Positions 17,682-26,048 of a stretch of DNA of 64,000 nt are shown piece by piece (the first letter of the stretch is position 1; every line of letters begins with the position of its first letter). The position numbers were made by a program, and so were the translations under genes. A model generated the notes under the pieces. That model worked only from the letters and a program-made list of their open reading frames with translations. It had not been told where the DNA came from and ran no database searches. Source of the DNA: Agromyces sp. SYSU T00194 (GTDB taxonomy: Bacteria > Actinomycetota > Actinomycetes > Actinomycetales > Microbacteriaceae); NCBI RefSeq assembly GCF_040496035.1, contig NZ_JBEPJZ010000001.1, forward strand, positions 1,116,001 to 1,180,000, written 5' to 3'.

Positions 17682-18662
17682 GAAGCCGTCCTCGTCACCG
17701 AGCTCCGCGAGAATCCGGTTGAGATCCTGGATGGTTGCGAAATCGATGCTGATCTGGCCTTTTCTCGAACCGAGCGAGACCTTGACACGGGTGTTCAGGC
17801 GGTCACCGAGACGACCGGCGACCTCGTCCAGGTAGTGCTGCCTGCGGCCTGCGGCAGGCTTGGCACGCGCGGGCTTCGGAGCTGCCGACGCCGCCGCCTC
17901 GGCGGCGCGCACCGACAGGTCCTCGTTCACGATCTTCTCTGCGAGGCGTTGCATGCCGTCGGGGTCACCTACGGAGAGGATCGCTCGTGCATGCCCTGCC
18001 GAGAGCACACCGGATGCCACGCGGACCTGCACCTGCTCGGGCAGCTTGAGCAGCCGGATCGTGTTCGAGATCTGGGGACGCGAGCGGCCGATCCGGCTCG
18101 CGAGCTCCTCCTGCGTGATGCCGAAGTCCGCGAGGAGCTGTTGGTAGGCCGAGGCCTCCTCGAGCGGGTTCAGTTCGGATCGATGGAGGTTCTCGAGGAG
18201 CGCGTCGCGGAGCATCGCGTCGTTCGCGGTGTCCTTGACCACGGCCGGGATCGTGTCGAGACCGGCCTCCTTCGTCGCCCGGAGCCGTCGCTCGCCCATG
18301 ACGAGCTCGTAGGTGCCGGGGCGCTCAGGGTGCGGGCGCACCACGATCGGCTGGAGCACGCCGAACTCGCGAACGCTGTGCACGAGCTCGGCGAGGTCGT
18401 CCGGATCGAACACGCTGCGGGGCTGGTTCGCGTTCGGCACGATGGTGTTGGGGTCCAGCTGCACCAGTCGCGCGCCGGGCACGGAGACGAGGCCGTCGCC
18501 GTTCGAGTCGGCCTCCGTGACACCGGTGGGACGCGGTGGGGCGGAGACGGTCGCCTCACCGGGGAAGAACACGTCGACCGGGCGCTGCTCGCGGGGGGCA
18601 TCGTCGCCCGTCGGGATGAGTGCGCCGATTCCCCGGCCGAGTCCGGTGCGCTTCGTCGCCAC
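17667..18662 (-). CDS. parB: chromosome partitioning protein ParB
   Basis: The 331-residue CTPase binds parS, spreads and condenses the origin region. It has the usual N-terminus ATKRTGLGRGIGALIP (ParA contact), the box I/II motifs (NQPRSVFDPDDLAELVHSV, ELVMGERRLRATKEAGL), and a helix-turn-helix with QEELASRIGRSRPQISNTIRL. A C-terminal dimerisation domain ends GQISIDFATIQDLNRIL. The GTG start at 18662 shares one base with the parA stop and a GAGGAGG site lies inside parA, so the two are tightly coupled. Confidence 0.97.
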   Translation of the reverse strand: MATKRTGLGRGIGALIPTGDDAPREQRPVDVFFPGEATVSAPPRPTGVTEADSNGDGLVSVPGARLVQLDPNTIVPNANQPRSVFDPDDLAELVHSVREFGVLQPIVVRPHPERPGTYELVMGERRLRATKEAGLDTIPAVVKDTANDAMLRDALLENLHRSELNPLEEASAYQQLLADFGITQEELASRIGRSRPQISNTIRLLKLPEQVQVRVASGVLSAGHARAILSVGDPDGMQRLAEKIVNEDLSVRAAEAAASAAPKPARAKPAAGRRQHYLDEVAGRLGDRLNTRVKVSLGSRKGQISIDFATIQDLNRILAELGDEDGFSAAN

Positions 18663-20449
18663 TACTTCGCCTCCTCGATCACGGGCGCCCCGCGGAGTGC
18701 CATCTCTGCGGCCGCTTCGCGATACGAGAGCGACCCGGTCGACGCGTAGTCGTACGCGATGACGCTCTGGCCGTAGCTCGGCGCCTCGGAGACGCGGACC
18801 GAGCGGGGGATGATCGTCTCCAGCACCTGAGAGGGGAAGTGGTCGCGGACATCCTGGGCCACCTGCTGGGCGAGGTTCGTGCGCGAGTCGAACATGGTGA
18901 GCAGGATCGTCGAGACGCGCAGTGCCGGGTTGAGGTGCCGCTCGATCAGCTCGATGTTGCGCAGCAACTGCGAGAGGCCCTCCAGCGCGTAGTACTCGCA
19001 CTGGATCGGGATGAGCACCTCTCGTGCGGCGACGAACGCATTGATCGTGAGGAGGCCGAGCGAGGGCGGGCAGTCGATGAAGACGTAGTCGTAGGCGGCA
19101 TCCGCATTCTCGAGGAACGTGTCGAGCGCGCGTCGGAGTCGCTGTTCACGGGCGACGAGCGAGACCAGTTCGATCTCTGCACCGGCGAGGTCGATCGTCG
19201 CGGGCACGCACTGCAGGAGCTCGTGCTCGGTCGTCGGCTGCACGACGTCGGAGAGTGCGGCGTCGTTGACCAGTGCGTCGTAGACGCTCGCCGTCCCAGG
19301 GCGGTGCTCCACACCGAGTGCCGTGGACGCGTTGCCCTGCGGGTCCAGATCGATCACGAGCACGCGCGCACCCGTTCGCGAAAGCGCGGCCGCCACGTTG
19401 ACCGTCGTGGTGGTCTTCCCGACGCCGCCCTTCTGGTTCGAGATGGTGATGACCCGCGTACGCTCGGGCTTCGGCAGCACCTGGGAGTCGAGCGCGGTGC
19501 GGCGGCGCGTCTCATCTGCGAGCTGCTCGGCCAGCGGCGCACCCGGTGCCGTTCCACGTGAAACGGTCGACGGCTGGTCGGCGCGCGCAGCGGCGTTCCG
19601 CTGCTGCAAGTCGTTCGTGCTGATCTCGGCTCCGGTCTCGGGCGGGCGGGCGGGGAAGTTGTCGTGCAGCGTCGGCAGGGGGTCCTCGTGCAGTGCGGCG
19701 GCCGTCGCGGCATCCCAGTCGATCACGCGGCGTACGGGCAGCTCTGTCGGCGGGGGAGTGGCGGCGGGCGGCTCGGGGGCCGTGCCGGCATCCGATGCTA
19801 CCGCGTCCGACCGACCCTCGACGTTCACGGGTGCCGCCTCTGCGGTGGCCTCCACGGTGGGCTCCGCGATGCCCTCCGCGCCGTGGTCTGCCGCATCCGA
19901 CTGCCCCGCGGGAAGCGAGACCTCCGACTCGGTCTCGGGCGCCGTCATCGGGTCGTGCGCCTCGGAACGGATCGGCTGGGAGCGGGTCGGCTCGGTGGAG
20001 GCGGGCTCCGTGGATGCGGACTCGACGGAGGCGGGCTCGGTGGAGGCGGGCTCGACGGAGGCGGGCTCGACGGAGGCGGGCTCGACGGAGTCCGCGCCTC
20101 CGTCGCGCCCCTCGTCGGCGTCCCGCACGTCCGGCCCCGATGCCGGGTCGTCCGGGGAGGAGGCGGTCGGCGTGGACCGGGGCGCAGGAGCGTAGCGTGC
20201 GTAGTCCTCCGGCTCCACGTCGTGAGACTCCACGGGCAGTGCGTCGCCCGGATCGGGCTCGTTGTCGGCCAGGGCGATCGACGTGGCCGATCGCATCGTC
20301 TCCGCGGCCGGCGCCACCTGCGGCGCGCTCGGCGCAGGTGGAGGGGGGACATTGGTCGGTGCGGCGTCCGATGTGGCGGGCCGGGAGGTCGTCTCGGCGG
20401 GCTCGCTCTGCCTCTTGCGGAACCAACCCCGACCGGATCCCTGTGCCAT
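18662..20449 (-). CDS. parA: chromosome partitioning ATPase ParA with long N-terminal extension
   Basis: The 595-residue protein has a typical ParA/Soj ATPase in its last 270 residues: deviant Walker A ITISNQKGGVGKTTTTVNVA, Walker A' VIDLDPQGNAS and YVFIDCPPSLGLLTINA. About 315 residues of Pro/Ala/Glu/Ser-rich, low-complexity sequence precede it, including a tandem VEPAS/TEPAS repeat (about residues 105-140). ATG 20449 has an AGGAG site and begins MAQGSGRGWFRKR. The extension is unusual in length; one parS-like site falls inside the coding sequence. Confidence 0.95.
   Translation of the reverse strand: MAQGSGRGWFRKRQSEPAETTSRPATSDAAPTNVPPPPAPSAPQVAPAAETMRSATSIALADNEPDPGDALPVESHDVEPEDYARYAPAPRSTPTASSPDDPASGPDVRDADEGRDGGADSVEPASVEPASVEPASTEPASVESASTEPASTEPTRSQPIRSEAHDPMTAPETESEVSLPAGQSDAADHGAEGIAEPTVEATAEAAPVNVEGRSDAVASDAGTAPEPPAATPPPTELPVRRVIDWDAATAAALHEDPLPTLHDNFPARPPETGAEISTNDLQQRNAAARADQPSTVSRGTAPGAPLAEQLADETRRRTALDSQVLPKPERTRVITISNQKGGVGKTTTTVNVAAALSRTGARVLVIDLDPQGNASTALGVEHRPGTASVYDALVNDAALSDVVQPTTEHELLQCVPATIDLAGAEIELVSLVAREQRLRRALDTFLENADAAYDYVFIDCPPSLGLLTINAFVAAREVLIPIQCEYYALEGLSQLLRNIELIERHLNPALRVSTILLTMFDSRTNLAQQVAQDVRDHFPSQVLETIIPRSVRVSEAPSYGQSVIAYDYASTGSLSYREAAAEMALRGAPVIEEAK
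19551..19564. other. parS-like site inside parA (one mismatch)
   Basis: GTTCCACGTGAAAC has one mismatch to the parS core. It lies in the linker-coding part of parA, between the low-complexity extension and the ATPase domain. Confidence 0.55.
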
Positions 20450-20614
20450 TCCGACTCCTACCCCATCTGCGGTGAGCACCGTCGCGGTGCTCGGCATTCA
20501 AGGGTAACCGCCGACCCCCACGTCGGACGATGGAAAACCGCACTCCCGATGAAGTCGGTGGGGATCCCTCGTGTGGAGGGTCGAGACCCCACAATCCGTG
20601 GCGCCGGCAGAGCC

Positions 20615-20628
20615 GTTTCACGTGAAAC
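20615..20628. other. parS site (perfect)
   Basis: GTTTCACGTGAAAC, the perfect 14-bp palindromic ParB target, is flanked by C and G. It lies 166 bases upstream of parA. Confidence 0.92.
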
Positions 20629-20640
20629 GGACGCCCTCCA

Positions 20641-20670
20641 CGCGCGCGTGCGCGCGTGCGCGCGTGCGCG
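20641..20670. repeat. 30-bp alternating Pu/Py tract, (TGCGCGCG)n
   Basis: CGCGCG is followed by three copies of TGCGCGCG. Every step alternates pyrimidine-purine, the composition that favours Z-DNA. It lies 12 bases from a perfect parS site. A shorter related run occurs at about 21981-21997 inside the phosphatase gene. Confidence 0.8.
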
Positions 20671-20740
20671 CGCAGCCCGGGGCGTGGCCCTCGCATCCTC
20701 GTCCCGGTCCGAGCGCTCCCGCCTCGTCGACCGCCCACCA

Positions 20741-20785
20741 TCGGCGCCGGCACACTCGGTGCCGGCAGACTCGGTGCCGGCACAC
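20741..20785. repeat. three 15-bp direct repeats
   Basis: Three head-to-tail copies of TCGGYGCCGGCASAC start at 20741, 20756 and 20771, differing at two positions. Each carries the palindrome TGCCGGCA or GCCGGC. No function is apparent. Confidence 0.8.
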
Positions 20786-20956
20786 CGAAGGGAGTGCAAT
20801 GAGCCCGATCGGTGATCGAGGGGGCGATGAGGTGACTGATCGGCCGACGACGTGTGGATGTCCCTCAGGCCCCCGTGTCGACGACATCGCCCCGAGCAGA
20901 GCATCTCGGCGGCGAGGATGGCGAGAGCGAGAGCGAGCACCTGGGTCTACCGCGCC

Positions 20957-20970
20957 GTTTCACGTGAAAC
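20957..20970. other. parS site (perfect)
   Basis: GTTTCACGTGAAAC lies within a 20-bp inverted repeat extended by GCC on the left and GGC on the right. It is the second perfect site upstream of parA. Confidence 0.92.
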
Positions 20971-21955
20971 GGCGCAACGATGTTCCGACGGGTATCGGTC
21001 GGTCGTCCGGGACGATGCCCGCCACGACGCTGATCACCTGGGCGATGCCGCGCTCGACGAAGTCCCGACGAGAGACTGCCAACTGCTGGTGAAGGGACCT
21101 GGTGGTGACGACGGTCGACTCTCACGATCATCCCGGCACCCGCGTCTCCACCCGGCCACGCGAGATACTCCGTGGCGGCGGTCGGCTCGCAGTCGATCGG
21201 GTCACGGGGTGACACGCGCCCTGCGTCTCCCGGTGTCCGCCGCGACGCTTCCGGTCCGTGCACGGCGAGGCTCCGGCATCCCCGAAGCGCGCCCTGCACG
21301 TTCGACGGTCCGGTGCCCCGGGCGCACCGCGGACAGGGTCGTCGATCCGTCTCGAGGGAGCATCCGCTGTGCGGCCGGCGCGACGAGCACGCGGGTCTGA
21401 TCGGGGGACCACGCCGCCCGATCATCACCCTCGGCATCGCGCTCGCGACCGGATTGCGGCACCGGGTCATGCCCGTCCGGCGCGCGGCTTGCACCTGTAC
21501 CGACCCGACCCGACCCGACAAGAACCCGACGAATCCACCGCGGGCCCCCGGCTCCCCGGCGCCGATCGACTCACTCGGCACCGATGCGGTTCCGATGCGC
21601 TTCGCCGGTGCGCTCCCGATTCAACACGGGTCGTCGCCGGGGCATCGCACTCCGGCGCGACGTGAAGTACCGCAGCGCCCAACCGCAGTGCCGCCGCGCC
21701 GACGAACGCGCGCCAGAACTCCTGGCCGGACAGCCACACCTCGCGGTCGGGTCGCGTGAACCGTCCGGCAGCGCCCGCACCGCGTGCGTCAGCTCGTCGG
21801 ATGCACCGGCGCACACGAGCGGTGACCGCCCGGTTGCGGGCGCGGCAGACATCGCGGTTCGCATCCGTCGACCTCGTTGGTCGGAACGCCGACGCGCGTG
21901 CCGCCGACACGCATTCCCCGGACGCCCGCGCGACACCAGCCGGACGAGCGCCCTG

Positions 21956-22672
21956 CTAGGGCAGCAGGAGTTGGCGCAGGCGTGCGCGCGTGCGCGCCCC
22001 GACGCCGAGCTGTGCGAGCACTTCCGACGCCCGGCCCGCCACAGCGTGCACGATCGGGGCGGCGCCCACCAGCCATGCCTCCACCTGCGCGGTGGTCCAC
22101 GACGCCATTCGGTCGTGCGGGCTCGCACCTGTTCCAGCCATGGCGAGGACGCTCGCCGAGTAGTCGTCGACGATCGCCTCGGCTGACACCCCCGCGTTCC
22201 CGAGGAGCAGGGTGGTGATCATTCCCGTGCGGTCGCGTCCCGCCGAGCAATGCACCAGCACTCCCGGCTCCGCGGTGGCGATCGCCTCGAGCGCGTTGCG
22301 CACCAGACCGGGCTGCAGTTCCCAGTTGTGGGCCCAGTACTCGGGGGAGTCGAGGATCGGCAGGCAGCGGCGTCGGAACTCTGGATCCGTCTGGTCCTCG
22401 GTCGGGCGAAGCATCACCGTGGCAGTCGTTCGTGCGGCGTCATCGACGACCGGGTCGCCCGGTCGCACGCCGGTCTCAGAGGAGCTGCGCAGGTCGATGA
22501 TGCTGCGCACGCCCCACCCGTGCGCCTGCGCCCATCCTGCCGTGGTGAGGCGTTCGCGACGCGGTCCGCGTGCGACCCTGCCGACGACCGTCGTCGTGCC
22601 GGGGAACGAGGCGAGCGGCAATCCGCCCAGGTCGCGACAGTTCGGGTAGCCGTCCCACTCGAGCGCACGCAT
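21956..22672 (-). CDS. tyrosine-protein phosphatase family protein
   Basis: The 238-residue protein has the dual-specificity/IphP-like Tyr phosphatase signature HCSAGRDRTG (CX5R with the catalytic Cys), the upstream NCRDLGGLPL and IIDLRSSSE motifs, and a C-terminal helical lid (DDYSASVLAM). It likely dephosphorylates proteins or phosphoinositide-like substrates in the cytoplasm; no signal peptide is seen. ATG 22672 begins MRALEWDGYPNCRDLGG, the usual family start. The gene stands alone, separated from parA and rsmG by about 1.5 and 1.0 kb without genes. The 3' end contains GC-alternating runs. Confidence 0.87.
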   Translation of the reverse strand: MRALEWDGYPNCRDLGGLPLASFPGTTTVVGRVARGPRRERLTTAGWAQAHGWGVRSIIDLRSSSETGVRPGDPVVDDAARTTATVMLRPTEDQTDPEFRRRCLPILDSPEYWAHNWELQPGLVRNALEAIATAEPGVLVHCSAGRDRTGMITTLLLGNAGVSAEAIVDDYSASVLAMAGTGASPHDRMASWTTAQVEAWLVGAAPIVHAVAGRASEVLAQLGVGARTRARLRQLLLP

Positions 22673-23625
22673 CCGTGCAGCGTACCGGCATCGACTCCCA
22701 CCGTGTCGAGTGCACCCACGTGCAGCCACGGCGTCGACCGCCACACCAGAGACCGCGACACCCTCGACCGTGGCGAGCGAGTGGGTCCTGCACATCGCGG
22801 ACCACGAGTGTGCTCGCCCCCAACGTCGGCGGCGTCACGGGGACTGCGCCCGCGCAGCGGGGGAGGAGACGGTGCGGGCAGGCCAGTGCCTGCGAGCCGG
22901 TCAGCATGTGGGAGTCGGCCGGTACCGTGAGCTTGGCGGAACGGCGCGTCCGTCGGTGGGCGACTTCACGCACTGCGTGCACGCCACCGGAACACCGGGA
23001 GCACGCGATGTTTCACGTGGAACATCCGCTTGACCCATGAGCACCGCGCAGGAGCACCGTACGAGAGGCCTCGCTGCGCTGGTCGATCGGGGGGTCCGCG
23101 ATCATCGCGATGTGCACGACGGACGATGCAGCGGGTGCCGACGACGTGAGCGACAGAGCATCGGCACGGCACCCGGAACCCGACGACACCACCCACCGGC
23201 GTCCTCGGGCGCGACTCCGCCGGGGGCCGGTCGCCGCATCCGATGCATCGGCTCGTCACCGACGCGCCCAGCCCTGCACGTCGGTCCGGGCCAGAAGCGG
23301 GAGCGGGGGAGTGGGCACCACCGTGGTTGCCGCGCCCACGTAATCACCGACGAGCGTGCGTGCGCCTCCGCCGGCCGGGCGCCGCGACTGCGGCCAGGTG
23401 ATCATCCCGATCTGCGGTCGCGTGCGACGCGAGCACACCGACGACGCCGTGCCGGCCGACGCGGCCACGGCAGCGCACGAATCGTCGCCGTCGATCGGCG
23501 ATCGACGTGCGAACGCAGCGGCTGCGCTGCTCACGGCCTCGTTCACGTACGGGACCCCCACCGAGCGGGGTGCCTCACACTCCGCGGCCACACCGCACAT
23601 GCGCCGGGACGAGGGCTGGGAGGGC
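22673..23625. other. 0.95-kb spacer rsmG-phosphatase
   Basis: No supported gene. Open frames exist on both strands but give Arg/Pro-rich products without family features. The one clear element is the near-perfect parS site at 23010-23023. Confidence 0.5.
23010..23023. other. parS-like site (one mismatch)
   Basis: GTTTCACGTGGAAC, extended by T and A to TGTTTCACGTGGAACA, has one mismatch to the palindromic 16-bp parS consensus. Confidence 0.7.
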
Positions 23626-24249
23626 TCAGCCGCGCCGCGCGCGGATGACGCGAGTCGGCTCGGCAACCACGCCCTCGCCGAGCACGACCACCTCGACGTC
23701 GACCAGGCCGAACTTCCGGATCGGCTTCGCAGCCGCCTCGATCTCCTTGGCCGCGTTCGCGCCCTTCATGAGCACGAGCTCACCCCCCGCCCGCAGCAGG
23801 GGAGCGGTGACCGGGATCAAGGTGCGCAGGGCACTCACCGCACGTGCGGTCACCTGGTCGAGTCGACCGTCGAGCCGAGACTCCTCGGCACGGGCGCGCA
23901 CCACCTCGACGTTCGACAATCCCAGTGCGTGGACCTGATCGTTCAACCAGGCCACGCGTCGCTCCATCGGCTCGATCAGCACGAAGTCCACATCAGGACG
24001 GGCCAGCGCCAATACGATCCCGGGAAGTCCCGCGCCGCTGCCGACGTCGCCGACGCGACCCGGCCGCAGGAGCGGAGCGACCAGACCGCTGTTCACGATG
24101 TGGCGCGACCAGAGCCGAGGCAGTTCGAGGGGACCGATCAGGCCCAGCTCCTCGCCACGCTCTGCGAGGTTCCGGGTGAACCCGCGCACCGCATCGAGAC
24201 GGTCTCCGAAGACCTCGCTGGCGTCCGCCGGTTCTGCTTCGAGCATCAT
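23626..24249 (-). CDS. rsmG: 16S rRNA (guanine-527-N7)-methyltransferase
   Basis: The 207-residue SAM-dependent methyltransferase (GidB) has the family motifs LWSRHIVNSGLVAPLL, VGDVGSGAGLPGIVLALARP (SAM loop), EPMERRVAWLNDQV and VTARAVSALRTLI. It methylates G527 of 16S rRNA; loss is known to give low-level streptomycin resistance. It is downstream of jag, separated by 16 bases occupied by a parS palindrome, so ATG 24249 has no normal ribosome site (an in-frame ATG follows directly). Confidence 0.95.
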   Translation of the reverse strand: MMLEAEPADASEVFGDRLDAVRGFTRNLAERGEELGLIGPLELPRLWSRHIVNSGLVAPLLRPGRVGDVGSGAGLPGIVLALARPDVDFVLIEPMERRVAWLNDQVHALGLSNVEVVRARAEESRLDGRLDQVTARAVSALRTLIPVTAPLLRAGGELVLMKGANAAKEIEAAAKPIRKFGLVDVEVVVLGEGVVAEPTRVIRARRG

Positions 24250-24250
24250 C

Positions 24251-24264
24251 GTTTCACGTGAAAC
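24251..24264. other. parS site (perfect) filling the jag-rsmG gap
   Basis: GTTTCACGTGAAAC spans nearly the whole 16-base interval between the jag stop (24266) and the rsmG start (24249), where the rsmG ribosome site would be. It is the parS site nearest to dnaA in this window. Confidence 0.92.
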
Positions 24265-24265
24265 G

Positions 24266-24757
24266 TCAGGCGCGCGTGATCACGGTGTGGCGGTCCTTGC
24301 CCTCACCGCTCGACTCCGAGTGGAAGCCGCGCTCCGCGACCAGATCGTGCACGAGCTTGCGCTCGTAGGAGGACATCGGCGGCAGCGCAGCATCGCCGGC
24401 GCCGCCCTCGATGCGCTCGACCGCACGGTTCACGAGTTCCGACAACTCGGACTTCCGCTGGTCGCGGGACCCGCCGATGTCGAGGATCAGGCGCGAGAAC
24501 CCGCCGGTCTTCGACTGCACCGCGAGGCGTGCCAACTCCTGGAGGGCCGCGACGACATCCGGCTTGGAGAGCACCGAGAGGTTCGAGCCCTCACTGGCCG
24601 TGACCGAGATCATCGCTCGCTGATCGGTCACGTCGATGTCGATGTCGCCGTCGAGGTCGCAGATGTCGAGAAGTTCCTCGATGTAGTCGGCCGCGATGTC
24701 GCCCTCGTCGGTGAATGCCTCCGCGGCGGCCGGCCGCTCGTCCTGTACGTCCGTCAT
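24266..24757 (-). CDS. jag: Jag/KhpB-family RNA-binding protein
   Basis: The 163-residue protein has a KH-like domain (residues about 40-95, IDIDVTDQRAMISVTASE...LIGx-like KPDVVAALQELARL) and a C-terminal R3H domain (SSYERKLVHDLVAERGFHSES, then DRHTVITRA). It lacks the N-terminal Jag-N domain, as in other actinobacteria. KhpB homologues bind small RNAs and affect cell shape. It starts four bases after the yidC stop, within the rpmH-rnpA-yidD-yidC-jag-rsmG cluster. Confidence 0.92.
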   Translation of the reverse strand: MTDVQDERPAAAEAFTDEGDIAADYIEELLDICDLDGDIDIDVTDQRAMISVTASEGSNLSVLSKPDVVAALQELARLAVQSKTGGFSRLILDIGGSRDQRKSELSELVNRAVERIEGGAGDAALPPMSSYERKLVHDLVAERGFHSESSGEGKDRHTVITRA

Positions 24758-24761
24758 GGTC

Positions 24762-25727
24762 CTACTTCCGGTTTCCGGGCTTCTTCTTCGCACGCGACTT
24801 GCTGATCGGCTGCTGGCGCTGGGTCGGCTTCGGTGCCTCCACCTCGGGGGTCTCCGTGGCCTCGGCACCCGGTGCCGGGAGCTTGCCGCGCTTCGCCAGG
24901 CGCGCCTCGCGTGCCTTCGCCGCCTCACTGCCCGGCGTGGGCATGTTGCGGATCACGAGGAACTGCTGGCCCATCGTCCAGAAGTTCGAGGTGAGCCAGT
25001 AGAACATCACGCCGATGGGGAACGCGACGCCCGAGAAGGCGAACACGAGGGGGAGCAGGTAGAGCAGGATCCGCTGCTGGCGGAACATCGGGCTCGCCTT
25101 GGTCTCCGGCGACATGTTCTTCGAGACGATCTGCAGCTGCGTGATGAACTGCGACGCGGTCATGAGCACGATCATGACGACGGCGATGACCATCGTCTGC
25201 CACGGGCCACCCGCGTTGACGGCCTCGATGAAGGTCGAGCTCAGTGGAGCGCCGAACAGCTCCGCCTGGTTCAGCGAGTCGGCGAGGTCCTGGTTGAGCA
25301 GCCCGACACCTGCGGCGTCATTGCGCGCCGCGTCGTTGAGCACCGAGAACAGGCCGAAGAAGATCGGCATCTGGAGCAGGAGCGGGAGGCACGACGACAG
25401 CGGATTCGTACCCGTCCGCTTGTAGAGCTCCATGGTCTCGCGCGACATCGCCTCGCGCGAGTACTGGTCCTTCTTGCCCTTGTACTTGTCCTGGATCTTC
25501 TTCAGCTGCGGCGCCACCTCGAGCATGCGGCGCTGGTTCTTGATCTGGCGGACGAAGACCGGGATGAGCGCGGCACGCACGACGACCACGAGGCCGACGA
25601 TCGAGAGCACCCAGGTGAGTCCCGCATCCGCGTCCATGCCGAAGAACGTGAACAGGCTGTGGAACCCGACGAGGATGAGCTCGATGGCCCACTTGATGGG
25701 CCAGAGTATGGTGCCGATGATGTCCAT
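24762..25727 (-). CDS. yidC: membrane protein insertase YidC
   Basis: The 321-residue Oxa1/YidC insertase starts MDIIGTILWPIKWAIELILV. It has five predicted membrane segments and the conserved groove Arg region (VRAALIPVFVRQIKNQRRM). Typical motifs are ELYKRTGTNPLSSCLPLLLQMPIFFGLF and FSGVAFPIGVMFYWLTSNFW. The basic C-terminus (SKSRAKKKPGNRK) fits ribosome contact. It inserts membrane proteins with or without SecYEG and is encoded between yidD and jag. Confidence 0.96.
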   Translation of the reverse strand: MDIIGTILWPIKWAIELILVGFHSLFTFFGMDADAGLTWVLSIVGLVVVVRAALIPVFVRQIKNQRRMLEVAPQLKKIQDKYKGKKDQYSREAMSRETMELYKRTGTNPLSSCLPLLLQMPIFFGLFSVLNDAARNDAAGVGLLNQDLADSLNQAELFGAPLSSTFIEAVNAGGPWQTMVIAVVMIVLMTASQFITQLQIVSKNMSPETKASPMFRQQRILLYLLPLVFAFSGVAFPIGVMFYWLTSNFWTMGQQFLVIRNMPTPGSEAAKAREARLAKRGKLPAPGAEATETPEVEAPKPTQRQQPISKSRAKKKPGNRK

Positions 25728-25736
25728 GGGGGTGGA

Positions 25737-26048
25737 TCAGTCCTTTCCGGGGGCTGCGACGACGAAACCGAAACGGGTGGTGCGGTAGCGCTGCCGGCGC
25801 GAGTGCGGCACGTCGTCGATGCCGCCCTCCGCCCAGGGGTGACAGCGTGCGAGACGGCGGACCGTGAGCGCAGTGCCCACGACCGCACCGTGTTCCTGCA
25901 CCGCACCGAGCGAGTAGGCGGAACACGACGGGTAGTACCTGCAGACGTCGCCGTAGAGGGGCGAGATCACCGCGCGATAGATGCGCAGCAGCAGGACGAG
26001 GAAGTTGCGGGGGAGGAGCAGGAGCGCCGTCAGGAACGCGCGCATCAT
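25737..26048 (-). CDS. yidD: membrane protein insertion efficiency factor YidD
   Basis: The 103-residue protein has the family signature RIYRAVISPLYGDVCRYYPSCSAYSLGAV (quoted as the span around residues 21-49) with its Cys residues, and RLARCHPWAEGGIDDVP. The hydrophobic N-terminal segment suggests membrane association. The start overlaps the rnpA stop (ATGA) and yidC begins nine bases downstream. Confidence 0.95.
   Translation of the reverse strand: MMRAFLTALLLLPRNFLVLLLRIYRAVISPLYGDVCRYYPSCSAYSLGAVQEHGAVVGTALTVRRLARCHPWAEGGIDDVPHSRRQRYRTTRFGFVVAAPGKD

Larger units (their letters stand above)
20450..21955. other. 1.5-kb spacer upstream of parA with parS sites
   Basis: I see no convincing gene here. 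The open frames on both strands have Arg/Pro/Ser-rich, low-information products and no ribosome sites that stand out. It does hold two perfect parS sites (20615, 20957), a 30-bp alternating purine-pyrimidine tract (20641-20670) and three 15-bp direct repeats (20741-20785). The parA promoter should lie at its left end. In related chromosomes parA normally follows rsmG closely, so this stretch and the phosphatase beside it look inserted or decayed. Confidence 0.55.

Noticed and set aside
20571..21092. 173-residue plus-strand frame over the parS sites
   Set aside because: It runs through palindromes and simple repeats, has no ribosome site and yields low-complexity Arg/Pro sequence.
21467..22128. 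Minus-strand frames left of and under the phosphatase gene, with patches such as EVWLSGQEFWRAFVGAAAL
   Set aside because: The patch looks protein-like, but neighbouring frames give only Arg/Ser/Pro-rich sequence, no ribosome site is present and half of it overlaps the phosphatase. A frameshifted relic is possible but not supportable.
22966..23666. Minus-strand frames between rsmG and the phosphatase
   Set aside because: No conserved features, no start context, heavy Arg/Pro/Ala bias.
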